From an uncultured Eggerthella sp. (lineage in GTDB: Bacteria > Actinomycetota > Coriobacteriia > Coriobacteriales > Eggerthellaceae), in NCBI GenBank assembly GCA_900542525.1, contig UQNZ01000001.1, positions 248,001 to 312,000 on the forward strand: DNA of 64,000 nt. The letters are read 5' to 3'. Position 1 is the stretch's first letter, and every line of letters begins with the position of its first letter. This document shows positions 54,089 through 62,572 of the stretch, one piece after another. Below the pieces are notes generated by a model. The model was not told where the DNA came from. It ran no database searches and saw only the letters and a program-made list of their open reading frames with translations. The position numbers and the translations under genes are program-made.

Positions 54089-55693
54089 CTAGCGGTGCAG
54101 GAGTTTGCTCTTGAGCTTGCCTAAGATCGAACCGAGCAGCTGGTATTCAGGAACACGCAGCACCTTACAAAGCCCGAATGAGATGACCAGCCCTAAGATG
54201 CCACAAACGCACACGATCGCAACCGCTTCGAAAATAGCTGCTGCTCCCCCCAGAGGGAATGCGTTGAGCACGCCTTGCGATACGAAGAACACCACTACAC
54301 CTGCGATAATGCTCGCAATGAGCGTCTTCACGAACATGCTCGCGATACGCTTGTTGCCATACGAACCAACCTTGCTGCGCACGATCAGCGAGCACACCAC
54401 GAACATAACACCGTAGAAGAAGAAGTCCGTTACGGGAATACCCACCAGCCCAACCGACCCAGAACACAGATACCAGTAGAAGAAGACCTGCACGAAACGC
54501 AACGCGAAATCTACGAGTGCGAACTGAACGAACTTGCGCATGGCGGCGAACACACGATACATATACATATAGCCTGCATAGAATGGCAAGCTGAGCGTCC
54601 AGAACATAAGGATGATACCAACGCTTTGCGTATCTTCAGCGGAGAACGCGCCCGCTTGGAACATCTGCATGAGCGGGAAAGCCAGCGAACAGACCATAGC
54701 TGCGAGCGGGATCATGAGGAAGAACGTATTGCGCAAACCACTCGAAACATAGCGACGGAAACCCGACCAATCGCTACGCGCTGCGCAATCTGATAGTTCG
54801 GTCAAAAGCGTGGTACCAAGCGACACCGCGATAACACCATAGGGCAACTGGTACCACATCCAAGCGTAATTCAACGTGGAAGGACCATTCGGCGTTGCCT
54901 GGAGCGCGAAGGCATTCTTGCAAGAGAACGTGATCATCGTGCCTGCAATGTAGAGAAACATCGGTGCAGCTACCTTCAGCGCCTCGACCAACATGGGGTC
55001 ACGCAAATTCACGTACGCGCGTAAACGCACACCACGTTTTATGAGCGCTGGAATCTGAGCGCCAAACTGCACGAGCACACCAAGCGATGTTCCCACCGCC
55101 AGCCACCACATAGCAAAGGTCGGATTCCATGAAGAAAGCGGCACGAATCCGAACATCGTCACGATCACTACAAGGTTATTGAGCACGGGCGCAAGCGAAG
55201 GTGCCAAATACGATCGCTCCGCATTCAGAATGCCAGTTATCACCGCACCCAACCCATACAACAAGATCTGCACGGCGAACACGCGGAAGAAGAAGATCGC
55301 CATCTCCTTTGCCGCTGGATCTCCCCCAGCGAACGTTTGTGTCTCGATGACTTGCGCAGAGAAGATCGAACAGACAAGCGCCAGAAGTCCGAGCACGATC
55401 GTAGTGAGCGTGAGGATGTTGGAGGCGAACGTCTGCGCCCCGCTATCGCCGTTCTTTTCCTTCTGCAGCAGATAAAGCGGTAAGAATGCCGTGGCCAAGA
55501 TACCAGTTGCGGCAAGTTCATAGATCATGGCTGGCATGTTGTAGGCAATGTTATATGCCGAAGCCAGAACCGTATTGCCCAACGCGAACGCCATAGCCCA
55601 CGTGCGCACCAATCCGGTTACACGCGAGGTGAGCGTTGCCAGCGTGATCAGACTGGTGTTCTTGATGATATTCGAACTTGAATCGTTTGCCAC
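54089..55693 (-). CDS. murJ: Lipid II flippase MurJ (MviN family)
   Basis: 534 residues from a GTG at 55693 after AAGAGGACCC. Fourteen or so membrane helices; NTSLITLATLTSRVTGLVRTW is the characteristic first helix with its conserved arginines. It belongs to the MOP exporter superfamily and carries lipid II to the outer face. The gene diverges from nadK and lies next to the dcw cluster. A 12-residue longer form from an ATG at 55729 is possible but would overlap the nadK promoter. Confidence 0.92.
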   Translation of the reverse strand: MANDSSSNIIKNTSLITLATLTSRVTGLVRTWAMAFALGNTVLASAYNIAYNMPAMIYELAATGILATAFLPLYLLQKEKNGDSGAQTFASNILTLTTIVLGLLALVCSIFSAQVIETQTFAGGDPAAKEMAIFFFRVFAVQILLYGLGAVITGILNAERSYLAPSLAPVLNNLVVIVTMFGFVPLSSWNPTFAMWWLAVGTSLGVLVQFGAQIPALIKRGVRLRAYVNLRDPMLVEALKVAAPMFLYIAGTMITFSCKNAFALQATPNGPSTLNYAWMWYQLPYGVIAVSLGTTLLTELSDCAARSDWSGFRRYVSSGLRNTFFLMIPLAAMVCSLAFPLMQMFQAGAFSAEDTQSVGIILMFWTLSLPFYAGYMYMYRVFAAMRKFVQFALVDFALRFVQVFFYWYLCSGSVGLVGIPVTDFFFYGVMFVVCSLIVRSKVGSYGNKRIASMFVKTLIASIIAGVVVFFVSQGVLNAFPLGGAAAIFEAVAIVCVCGILGLVISFGLCKVLRVPEYQLLGSILGKLKSKLLHR

Positions 55694-55717
55694 GGGTCCT
55701 CTTTGTGCGACTATAAT
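55687..55717 (+). promoter_or_regulatory. Candidate nadK promoter
   Basis: TTGCCA (55687-55692) and TATAAT (55712-55717) with a 19-base spacer, about 46 bases before the nadK start. The spacer is longer than ideal. The -35 box overlaps the murJ start codon on the other strand. Confidence 0.4.
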
Positions 55718-55763
55718 GAGTAGACTCAATCAACCATAGTAAGGGAAGCTCAAGGGAAGCCAC

Positions 55764-56801
55764 ATGCGTGTTCTGATCGTTCGCAATAACTACAATCCAA
55801 AAGCGCTCGAAGCATCCCTATTGCTCGAAGCGTTCTTCGATAAGCAGCATATCGACTATCAGACCTACGATCGTGACGACCTTCGGTCGAACTGTTCTAT
55901 TATCGACCAATTCCCTCCCAGTGAAGAACCAGCTTTCAATTTAGCGGTTGTTTTAGGGGGCGATGGCACGATTCTGTGCACCGCCAACCAGATCGGCACA
56001 CGCCGCATCCCCATCCTTGGCGTGAATTTCGGGCACCTCGGCTTCATGGCCAACCCCAACGATGAGGGCATCATCCAGATCGTGAGCGAGGCACTCGCCG
56101 GCGAAGTATCCTATGAAGCACGCACCAACCTGCAAGTGGAAGTCTATTGCGAAGACAACCTCAATGAAGCCGCAACAAAGCAAGATAGGTTCGAGATCCA
56201 TCCGCTCATCCATGAGAAGACGACAGCTCCCTCGGCTGAGGGCACCGATTCATCAACTCATTCCACCTTTGTTGACAAGTGCACCAAGAACGAAGGTTCT
56301 TGCGATCGCCATACCGCGGATCCTATCCTCAAAGGCGAAGGCGATCCGCAGCGCTTCTTTGCTCTTAACGAAATGGTCATCGCGCGAGGCGACCAAGGCC
56401 GCATGATCGGATTCAGCTACAGCGTTTCCGATTCGCTCATCGCCAATATGCGCAGCGATGGACTTATCGTAGCTTCCGCCACGGGCTCTACTGGTTACGC
56501 ACTTTCCGTGGGCGGACCACTCGTTGACCCAGGCTACCAGGGTTTGGTCGTTGCGCCCATCGCGCCACACACGCTTCAATCGCGCGCACTGCTCACTGGT
56601 TCGTCAGACGTGGTCGAGATCGACCTGGACAGTTCGACAGCAAGCCGTGCTGCTACACTGTTCATCGACGGCGAGCGCATCACCTTCGACTCCCCCATTC
56701 GCAAGATCGTCGTGGCCACCGGCGAAGAACCCACGCTCCTCTTGCGTTACCAGGCAAAATCCTTCTACGATTACGCCGCCGAAACCTTCTTCAAGCAATA
56801 A
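55764..56801 (+). CDS. nadK: NAD kinase with a roughly 55-residue insertion
   Basis: 345 residues; most relatives are near 290. VVLGGDGTILCTAN holds the GGDG motif (65-68), and VNFGHLGFMA, FALNEMVIARGD, DGLIVASATGSTGYALSVGG and DSPIRKIVV follow. Between about residues 130 and 197 there is a polar, low-complexity insert (EKTTAPSAEGTDSSTHST) that interrupts the usual link to LNE. It phosphorylates NAD to NADP. ATG follows AAGGGAAGCCAC. Confidence 0.94.
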   Translation: MRVLIVRNNYNPKALEASLLLEAFFDKQHIDYQTYDRDDLRSNCSIIDQFPPSEEPAFNLAVVLGGDGTILCTANQIGTRRIPILGVNFGHLGFMANPNDEGIIQIVSEALAGEVSYEARTNLQVEVYCEDNLNEAATKQDRFEIHPLIHEKTTAPSAEGTDSSTHSTFVDKCTKNEGSCDRHTADPILKGEGDPQRFFALNEMVIARGDQGRMIGFSYSVSDSLIANMRSDGLIVASATGSTGYALSVGGPLVDPGYQGLVVAPIAPHTLQSRALLTGSSDVVEIDLDSSTASRAATLFIDGERITFDSPIRKIVVATGEEPTLLLRYQAKSFYDYAAETFFKQ

Positions 56802-56835
56802 GATAACTCGATCAGCTGAGATACTTCTAGTCGAG

Positions 56836-56991
56836 CAAGCAGCTGAGCCCATGGGGTACTTGAATTACTCTGAGTCCGCTTACTTCAATATAAATAGGCT
56901 GTCCGAAGGAGCGAAGCGCATGAGCTTGCCTAATCAGGCAAGCGAACAGCGAAAGCGGGTAATTACAAGTGCTCCATGGGCGTGCTGCTTG
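56836..56991 (+). ncRNA. Candidate structured RNA, element A copy 2
   Basis: Same architecture as 53888-54046. Paired positions change together: the loop hairpin GTTG/CAAC of copy 1 becomes GCT/AGC here around the same GTCCGAAG; in the outer stem U-G becomes U-A and A-U becomes G-C. Unpaired stretches such as GAGTCCGC, GTCCGAAG and GCGAACAGCGAAAG are nearly unchanged. It begins 35 bases after nadK and runs into repeat B; a hairpin with a T run (57064-57105) lies downstream and could end the transcript. It could be a 3' element of nadK mRNA, a leader of pyrG, or a free RNA. Confidence 0.6.
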
Positions 56992-57035
56992 CATGGGATA
57001 GATGGGAAAAGGAGTCGAACGACCGGGTAGTTTGT
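56987..57035. repeat. 49-bp repeat, element B, copy 2
   Basis: Agrees at 45 of 49 positions with the reverse complement of 27016-27064. Its first five bases are the last of element A copy 2. It contains GTCGAACGACCGGGTAGTTT, also found in part at 11899-11924. Confidence 0.7.
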
Positions 57036-57063
57036 CATCCGCTTCATTTCCATTTGATTAAAA

Positions 57064-57105
57064 GCGTGTGAACGCACGTTTCGTTTTTCCTTCCACACGC
57101 ATTTT
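57064..57105 (+). terminator. Possible terminator downstream of element A/B
   Basis: GCGTGTG (57064-57070) pairs with CACACGC (57094-57100), followed by ATTTT. The loop is long and can form an alternative small hairpin, so efficiency is doubtful. The remaining 57106-57260 before pyrG contains a small GGTTG/CAACC hairpin (57126-57144) and nothing coding. Confidence 0.45.
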
Positions 57106-57271
57106 CTCCTTAAAATCGAATAACGGTTGGACAGAGGTCAACCCATGGAAATCCCCTGATCGCATCCGTGCAGTTAGCCTTGAGAGCAATATTGCGCACG
57201 ATCGTGCAGCAGCGGGATGCAAGCGCTAAGCCAAGCGCCATCCATGTAGGGTGTTCACCGTTAGGAGTATC

Positions 57272-58864
57272 ATGGCTAAGCACATTTTCGTTACAGGCGG
57301 CGTGGTTTCATCGCTCGGCAAGGGCATTACCGCAGCATCGCTCGGGCATCTGCTCAAAGCACGCGGCTATAAAGTGACCATGCAAAAGATGGATCCGTAT
57401 CTAAACGTTGATCCTGGCACCATGTCCCCTTTTCAGCACGGCGAAGTCTTCGTTACCGACGACGGTCAAGAAGCCGATCTCGATCTGGGGCATTATGAAC
57501 GCTTCATCGATGAAAGCCTCACTAAGGAATCCAACTTCACTCAAGGATCGATCTATCAAACGCTCATCGCGCGTGAGCGCCGCGGCGATTTTCTCGGTGG
57601 TACCGTGCAGGTCATTCCACACGTGACCGAAGCGATCAAGGAACGGCTCTACCGCATTGCCGATCAGACGAATGCCGATATCGTCATCTCAGAGATCGGC
57701 GGTACGATCGGCGACATCGAATCGCTCCCCTTCATCGAAGCGGCGCGCCAATTCATGCGCGAACGATCTGCCGACGATGTCTGTTTCGTACACGTGACAC
57801 TCGTGCCCTATATCGCTGCAGCTCACGAGGTAAAGACCAAGCCTACCCAGCACAGTGTGAAGGAACTGCGCTCGCTAGGTGTTCAGCCCGATTTCATCGT
57901 CTGCCGCTCCGATCACGAGATCTCGTGCGGCGTACGTGAGAAGATCGCGCTCTTCTGCGATGTGGCACCGCGCGAAGTGCTTTCCTGCACCGACGCGCCT
58001 TCAATCTATGAGGTGCCTATCATGCTCGCCGCGCAAGACTTCGATGTGCAGGTGCTTGAGAAGCTCAATCTACCCGTTACTCCGATCGATCTCTCGCCTC
58101 TCCAAATGTTCCTCGACGCGCGCGCCGCCTGCGAAGGCAAGACGGATATCGCGGTCGTAGGCAAATACGTGAGTCTACCTGATGCCTACCTTTCGATCAT
58201 CGAGGCACTTCATCATGCAGGTATTGCACAAGGCACCGATGTGGAGGTGCACTTGATCGATGGCGAAGAGCTCACCCCTGAAAATGCCGACGAGCTGCTC
58301 GGTGAAATGCAGGGCATCTTGGTACCTGGCGGTTTTGGGCAACGTGCTTTCGAAGGTAAGATCGAAGCAGCGCGCTATGCACGCGAACACGGCATTCCGT
58401 TCCTCGGAATCTGCCTTGGCCTACAAGCAGCTGTCTGCGAATTCGCTCGTAATGTGGCTGGCCTAGAAGGGGCAACGTCTGCTGAGTTCGACGATGAGGC
58501 CCCCTATCGCGTGATCGACCTCATGCCCGAGCAAGAGGACATCGAAGACAAAGGCGGCACCATGCGCCTCGGGGCTTATCCTTGCAAGGTCTTGCAGGGC
58601 TCACGCGCACATGAAGCATATGGTGAAGAGCTCATCTATGAGCGTCACCGCCATCGCTACGAAGTGAACAACGCTTATCGCGACACGCTCACGAAAGCAG
58701 GGCTTACGATATCGGGCGTCTCGCCAGACGAGCGCTTGGTCGAGATGATCGAGATCCCCGATCACCCGTGGTTCGTGGCAAGTCAAGGCCATCCCGAATT
58801 CAAGAGCCGCCCCACCAAACCCCATCCGCTCTTCATGGGGTTCGTAAACGCTGCGCGTCAATAA
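57272..58864 (+). CDS. pyrG: CTP synthase
   Basis: 530 residues from the ATG at 57272 after AGGAGTATC; a frame opening at 57251 adds seven unsupported residues. AKHIFVTGGVVSSLGKGITA is the N-terminal ligase loop; DPYLNVDPGTMSPFQHGEVF and EIGGTIGDIESLPFIEA follow. The glutaminase domain has GILVPGGFGQR, FLGICLGLQ with the nucleophilic cysteine, and the His/Glu of GHPEFKSRP. It aminates UTP to CTP. No reiterative-transcription leader of the Bacillus type is obvious. Confidence 0.97.
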   Translation: MAKHIFVTGGVVSSLGKGITAASLGHLLKARGYKVTMQKMDPYLNVDPGTMSPFQHGEVFVTDDGQEADLDLGHYERFIDESLTKESNFTQGSIYQTLIARERRGDFLGGTVQVIPHVTEAIKERLYRIADQTNADIVISEIGGTIGDIESLPFIEAARQFMRERSADDVCFVHVTLVPYIAAAHEVKTKPTQHSVKELRSLGVQPDFIVCRSDHEISCGVREKIALFCDVAPREVLSCTDAPSIYEVPIMLAAQDFDVQVLEKLNLPVTPIDLSPLQMFLDARAACEGKTDIAVVGKYVSLPDAYLSIIEALHHAGIAQGTDVEVHLIDGEELTPENADELLGEMQGILVPGGFGQRAFEGKIEAARYAREHGIPFLGICLGLQAAVCEFARNVAGLEGATSAEFDDEAPYRVIDLMPEQEDIEDKGGTMRLGAYPCKVLQGSRAHEAYGEELIYERHRHRYEVNNAYRDTLTKAGLTISGVSPDERLVEMIEIPDHPWFVASQGHPEFKSRPTKPHPLFMGFVNAARQ

Positions 58865-58868
58865 AGCA

Positions 58869-58986
58869 ATGCTTGAATAATCCCAACGAAGGCGTGTTCG
58901 CTATCGATGCGGTCGATCTGGCTGCGTGCGAATCTGCTCTTCAATGGATATATAACTAGTCTTCGGCCCACTCATGATTCAAGCAT
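58869..58986. repeat. Long-spaced inverted repeat after pyrG
   Basis: ATGCTTGAAT (58869-58878) and ATTCAAGCAT (58977-58986) are a perfect 10-bp inverted pair 98 bases apart, beginning five bases after the pyrG stop. TTTTG follows the right arm. It could close a large terminal structure in the pyrG 3' UTR. No gene is visible in between. Confidence 0.35.
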
Positions 58987-59005
58987 AGAAGCATTTTGTC
59001 ACTCG

Positions 59006-59359
59006 TTAGTCCAGCTCCTTTGCCGCCCCGATCATTTCTTCAAGTCCTTGGCAGGTCATACTGGCTTCATGCTTTGCTGATAGGTCGTCGAACTGCGCCG
59101 GATCAGCAAGTTCTACGCATCGCTGCAAAACATCAACGAGGTTTTCCTCAGGATCGAACGTAACGATCGGTAAATCATCGGGGAAAAATGCGCGGGTAGC
59201 ATTCTCTGAAACCAAACCAGCAACGAACTCCAATGCAACCCATCTTTGATCTTCAGAATGATGCATCCCTTCAAATCGAAGAGCAGACATCAACTGGTCC
59301 ATAGTCGGCGCGTCCGATGCGAACGCAGCGATCGATTGAGATATTTCTTTCATGAGCAT
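59006..59359 (-). CDS. Hypothetical protein, acidic, 117 residues
   Basis: Not recognised. The protein is soluble and acidic, mostly helical in appearance, with LRFEGMHHSEDQRWVALEF and FPDDLPIVTFDPEENLVDVL; no cysteine motif, signal peptide or membrane helix apart from single residues. The ATG at 59359 follows GGAGACAGC, and a second ATG two codons later is possible. It is 40 bases after the 654-residue gene on the same strand and may be its operon partner. Confidence 0.65.
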   Translation of the reverse strand: MLMKEISQSIAAFASDAPTMDQLMSALRFEGMHHSEDQRWVALEFVAGLVSENATRAFFPDDLPIVTFDPEENLVDVLQRCVELADPAQFDDLSAKHEASMTCQGLEEMIGAAKELD

Positions 59360-59399
59360 GATGCTGTCTCCTATCTAACGGTATTGGTCTTCACCATTT

Positions 59400-61364
59400 C
59401 TAGTACTTCCCACGTGAATTGCGCTTTGAGGAGAGGTTCACGTAGATGATGATCGGCGCGATAACCAAGAAGATGATGATGGGCACATAGAGCGGACAAT
59501 CTTGCAAGAAGTTCATGGAAAATAGCGCCAGCAGAACGGGGATAACCTGTTCGTTGGCGCATTTCTTCATGATGAACGCGGTGTCGCGATCCACCTTCAC
59601 CGTCGAATCCAAATCGGTTATGCCAAGTTCGGTACGGATCGGCAACGGGATCCCGATCGTCATATCGATGGGAGTATAGAGATTGTTCGCCTGCAGTTTG
59701 CTCTCATCTTCGATGGGAAAGACCTGGCAGATGCACTCTTTATCCTTGTAAGAGATGATGACATTGTCCATTTCATCAATGCCCAAATGCGCCATATTGT
59801 CCTTCGTCATGCGAACCGCACGATCGTTCTCATCATTGGCATAAGGGCGCCGACACATGAGCGAGAGCGTACTCTTGCCCACATACAGATTCGCGATCCA
59901 TCGGCCAATACGCTTGAAGATATTGCATCTCTTCTTCCCGAGCACAATCGGCTTGATGACGATACTGGGCGGGAAGCAGCGCTCGAAAACTTTGCGTAAG
60001 TACGCCTCTTCAGGATGTGAGAGGCTCTCTTGGCGAATGGACTCATGAACAGGATAGGTCTTTTCGAGTATCGCCAGTCCATCAAGCAATCGCGGTTTCT
60101 CCTGATCAGCGGCTTGCATCGTATTTTCGCGCGTAGGTTGTTCTTCGCTCGTTCCAGTAACCTGTTCTTCGGCTTTGATATACGCAACCACTTGCTGGCG
60201 CAGCTCGTCTTCAAGTCGACAGGGCAAGCGCTCGCCTAGCAGTATACGCTGCCTGCGGTTCAGCTTGATAACCCCCGCATCCAGCGAATCATCAAAAACA
60301 AGGTGGTTGGCTTTTACGATAAAGCTCTGGTTCGTGACCACGTCTTTTATTCCGAAGAGATCCGCGCCTTCAAGCAGTTCTTGAACTGCCCCTCCCTCGA
60401 TCATCTTCGTGGAGATGACCACATCTTCCGAGCTGACCTTATCGATCGACTGTACACGAATCTTGTCGAAACGCGCATAGGGCGCTTTCCGAATGAAAAC
60501 CTCGCAATCAGCATGATCCGCTATCTTCAAGGTTCGCTGCACATGCTTCGTTATAGCGATCTGACCAACACCAAGCGAATCTTGTGGAACGATACTGATA
60601 TCCATCAAAGTACCCTGTTTAGGACATTCCAGCTGAAACGGAGTCACATAGTTTTCTTTATAGAATACAGAAGGAACACCAACACTATAGAGACAACCAT
60701 CTTGAACGGGCAGCGTCTCATCAACGATCCTCACCAACGTTGAGCCACTATCGTAAACATGATCGGCAAAATTGCTGTTCAGAGATGTGATGCATTCTTC
60801 AAGCGCATCCCGGATCCGATCATAGGCGTATTCAGGAAAATCCTTGCAGAGATATTTCGAATTTATCTCGATCTGGATACACGAAACGTCAGCTCTCTTT
60901 GCTGTTGAAGCCGCGACCGTATTTGGGCCGCTCGCCTTGAACACTTCATCTACAAGCACCACTCCTATTCCCAGGTCCTCCAGGCAACGGCAAAGCGTCG
61001 ACAACGTGATATCGTCGCGCAGATTCTTGCCATCCGCCGTACCAAGGATAAAAGCAGCCTCGCGCTCGGAAGAGAGCTGATGCAAGTCGAACACCACTCT
61101 TGCATCGTTTTCCTTCACGTAGTCAACCAGAGCGTCACGATAGGGAGAATGCTCGTCGTAGTTCGGATCATCATCGTTGCTCTTCGTCTTGATGATGACG
61201 GGACAATGCAGCGAACGATGAAGATCGCGTGCAAGATCGCTCGTCTGCACTTCGGCAGGTTTGACCCTACCCGCACGCGTATGCTCAACGCCATGGGGCG
61301 CAGAGAGCATAACGAGTCCTTTGCCTTGCAATATCTCGAAATCGTCAGGCATCTGATCGATCAT
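59400..61364 (-). CDS. N-formylglutamate-amidohydrolase-like protein with extra C-terminal domains and membrane tail
   Basis: 654 residues. The first 220 resemble the N-formylglutamate amidohydrolase fold: MLSAPHGVEHTRAGRVKPAE, VVFDLHQLSSER and CIQIEINSKYL supply His and Glu residues that could hold zinc. The next part (about 250-380, with FIRKAPYARFDKIRVQSID) and the region around STLSLMCRRPYANDENDRAV with NMAHLGIDEMDNVIISYK resemble the double-psi barrel and beta modules of CDC48/VAT N-domains. The last 30 residues are one membrane helix (VPIIIFLVIAPIIIYVNLSS) and a basic end, so the body is probably cytoplasmic and tail-anchored. The combination is unfamiliar. Substrate unknown. It diverges from a P-loop kinase-like gene. 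Confidence 0.7.
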   Translation of the reverse strand: MIDQMPDDFEILQGKGLVMLSAPHGVEHTRAGRVKPAEVQTSDLARDLHRSLHCPVIIKTKSNDDDPNYDEHSPYRDALVDYVKENDARVVFDLHQLSSEREAAFILGTADGKNLRDDITLSTLCRCLEDLGIGVVLVDEVFKASGPNTVAASTAKRADVSCIQIEINSKYLCKDFPEYAYDRIRDALEECITSLNSNFADHVYDSGSTLVRIVDETLPVQDGCLYSVGVPSVFYKENYVTPFQLECPKQGTLMDISIVPQDSLGVGQIAITKHVQRTLKIADHADCEVFIRKAPYARFDKIRVQSIDKVSSEDVVISTKMIEGGAVQELLEGADLFGIKDVVTNQSFIVKANHLVFDDSLDAGVIKLNRRQRILLGERLPCRLEDELRQQVVAYIKAEEQVTGTSEEQPTRENTMQAADQEKPRLLDGLAILEKTYPVHESIRQESLSHPEEAYLRKVFERCFPPSIVIKPIVLGKKRCNIFKRIGRWIANLYVGKSTLSLMCRRPYANDENDRAVRMTKDNMAHLGIDEMDNVIISYKDKECICQVFPIEDESKLQANNLYTPIDMTIGIPLPIRTELGITDLDSTVKVDRDTAFIMKKCANEQVIPVLLALFSMNFLQDCPLYVPIIIFLVIAPIIIYVNLSSKRNSRGKY

Positions 61365-61476
61365 GGTCGCCCCGCTGTCTCTTCACAAGCTCGAGTTCGT
61401 TTTCTTCGTTTCTCTCTTATAATAATTGAGATCAAACCAAGATGACCACAAAGAAACCAACCATAAGGAAGAGACC

Positions 61477-62271
61477 ATGGACTGGGATGGGATCCTGCAC
61501 CTAAACAAGTTACCATCTCATCCGAAACTATTGATCATAGGTGGTCCACCCCGCTGCGGGAAAAGCACGCTGGCTCATGAGATCATGCTAACTTACGGAA
61601 TCGATGCAGTCTCAGGCGATGCGATTCGACGCGTCCTTGCATCCGCTGGAATGAGCTTTCTTCCGATCGATCCCGACACCTGGGCAACTGATGCCAGTGG
61701 TTTTGTGCAAGCTTGTCGAGACAGGGATTCAAAGGTCGCTCGTGCTTGTTCGGTATATGCCGAACAAATGCTTTCTGATTACAAGAGCATCATAGTTGAA
61801 GGATGTATCTGGGCTGATGCGATCAAGCACTTCGCACATCCGGTACGCCCACGTAACGGTGCCATCCATCCCGTGCATCCAGAGGTGCTTGCTGTGTATC
61901 TTTTCAACACTACAAGTCCAGAAGAGGAACTCGAAAGCCTGCACGAACAATGCAAAGACCCTACCAGCTGGCTTAATCGCTATACCGCAGATCAGCTAGA
62001 CGGGTTCGCGGTTGCCAATCGGCTGCGCACACGTAAGATGAAACAGGTTGTATGCGAACAAGGAGCGGTTCCGATTGAGAACGAACGATCAATAGCGAAG
62101 ACCCTTTTAGGAAACTACGCCAGCGATCCAAGCGATAGTCAAGCAGCTGACCACCAGAACTGCATACAGACTTATCTCGATGCAGGCTTACTTGAAGGCG
62201 GATTGGACGAGATGCACCGTCTCGCACTCGAGATCATCAAGGCCTGGATGGAGCCATACAAGAATGCCTGA
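61477..62271 (+). CDS. P-loop kinase-like protein of unknown substrate
   Basis: 264 residues from the ATG at 61477 after AAGGAAGAGACC. Walker A is LLIIGGPPRCGKSTLAHEIM (about residues 15-34); SGDAIRRVLASAGMSF resembles the substrate lid of small-molecule kinases and 2-phosphoglycerate-kinase-like or zeta-toxin-like ATPases, and YKSIIVEGCIWADAIKHF is a Walker B-like strand. No partner domain is seen. It is divergent from the amidohydrolase-like gene with 112 bases between, so the two may share regulation. A metabolic kinase is more likely than a toxin, as no antitoxin frame is present. Confidence 0.7.
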   Translation: MDWDGILHLNKLPSHPKLLIIGGPPRCGKSTLAHEIMLTYGIDAVSGDAIRRVLASAGMSFLPIDPDTWATDASGFVQACRDRDSKVARACSVYAEQMLSDYKSIIVEGCIWADAIKHFAHPVRPRNGAIHPVHPEVLAVYLFNTTSPEEELESLHEQCKDPTSWLNRYTADQLDGFAVANRLRTRKMKQVVCEQGAVPIENERSIAKTLLGNYASDPSDSQAADHQNCIQTYLDAGLLEGGLDEMHRLALEIIKAWMEPYKNA

Positions 62272-62572
62272 GCAAAATACGATCTCTCTACTAAATAAGG
62301 GTGTTGCAACCATCCCATATGTTACCGCTGCTCCGCAACTTGGCACGAACAGTAAACGACAGTAAAGCTGGGGCCGATCGGAGTCGAAAGATCTTCATCA
62401 TATGGATGTTCCTGATGTGGTATTGCATGTATTTCGTCGAGCGCGCATCGCCATACCAAGCAGGAGAAACCTTGGATAAGGATTTTCCGAAAACCGCCCG
62501 AACAACCCGAACCAAGTTGCAACAAAAGCCACCGAATAAGACAGGTTGCTCCAAGGCGTTTACAATGAAACC
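62272..62572. other. Intergenic region before xerD, no feature recognised
   Basis: About 300 bases. Open frames here lack ribosome-binding sites or simply run into xerD in another frame. No tRNA, riboswitch or good terminator was recognised. A TTG at 62546 could lengthen xerD by nine residues. Confidence 0.5.

Noticed and set aside
53888..56991. Element A as a miniature transposable element
   Set aside because: Termini are inverted, but no target-site duplication flanks either copy and the internal compensating changes fit an RNA better; kept only as an alternative.
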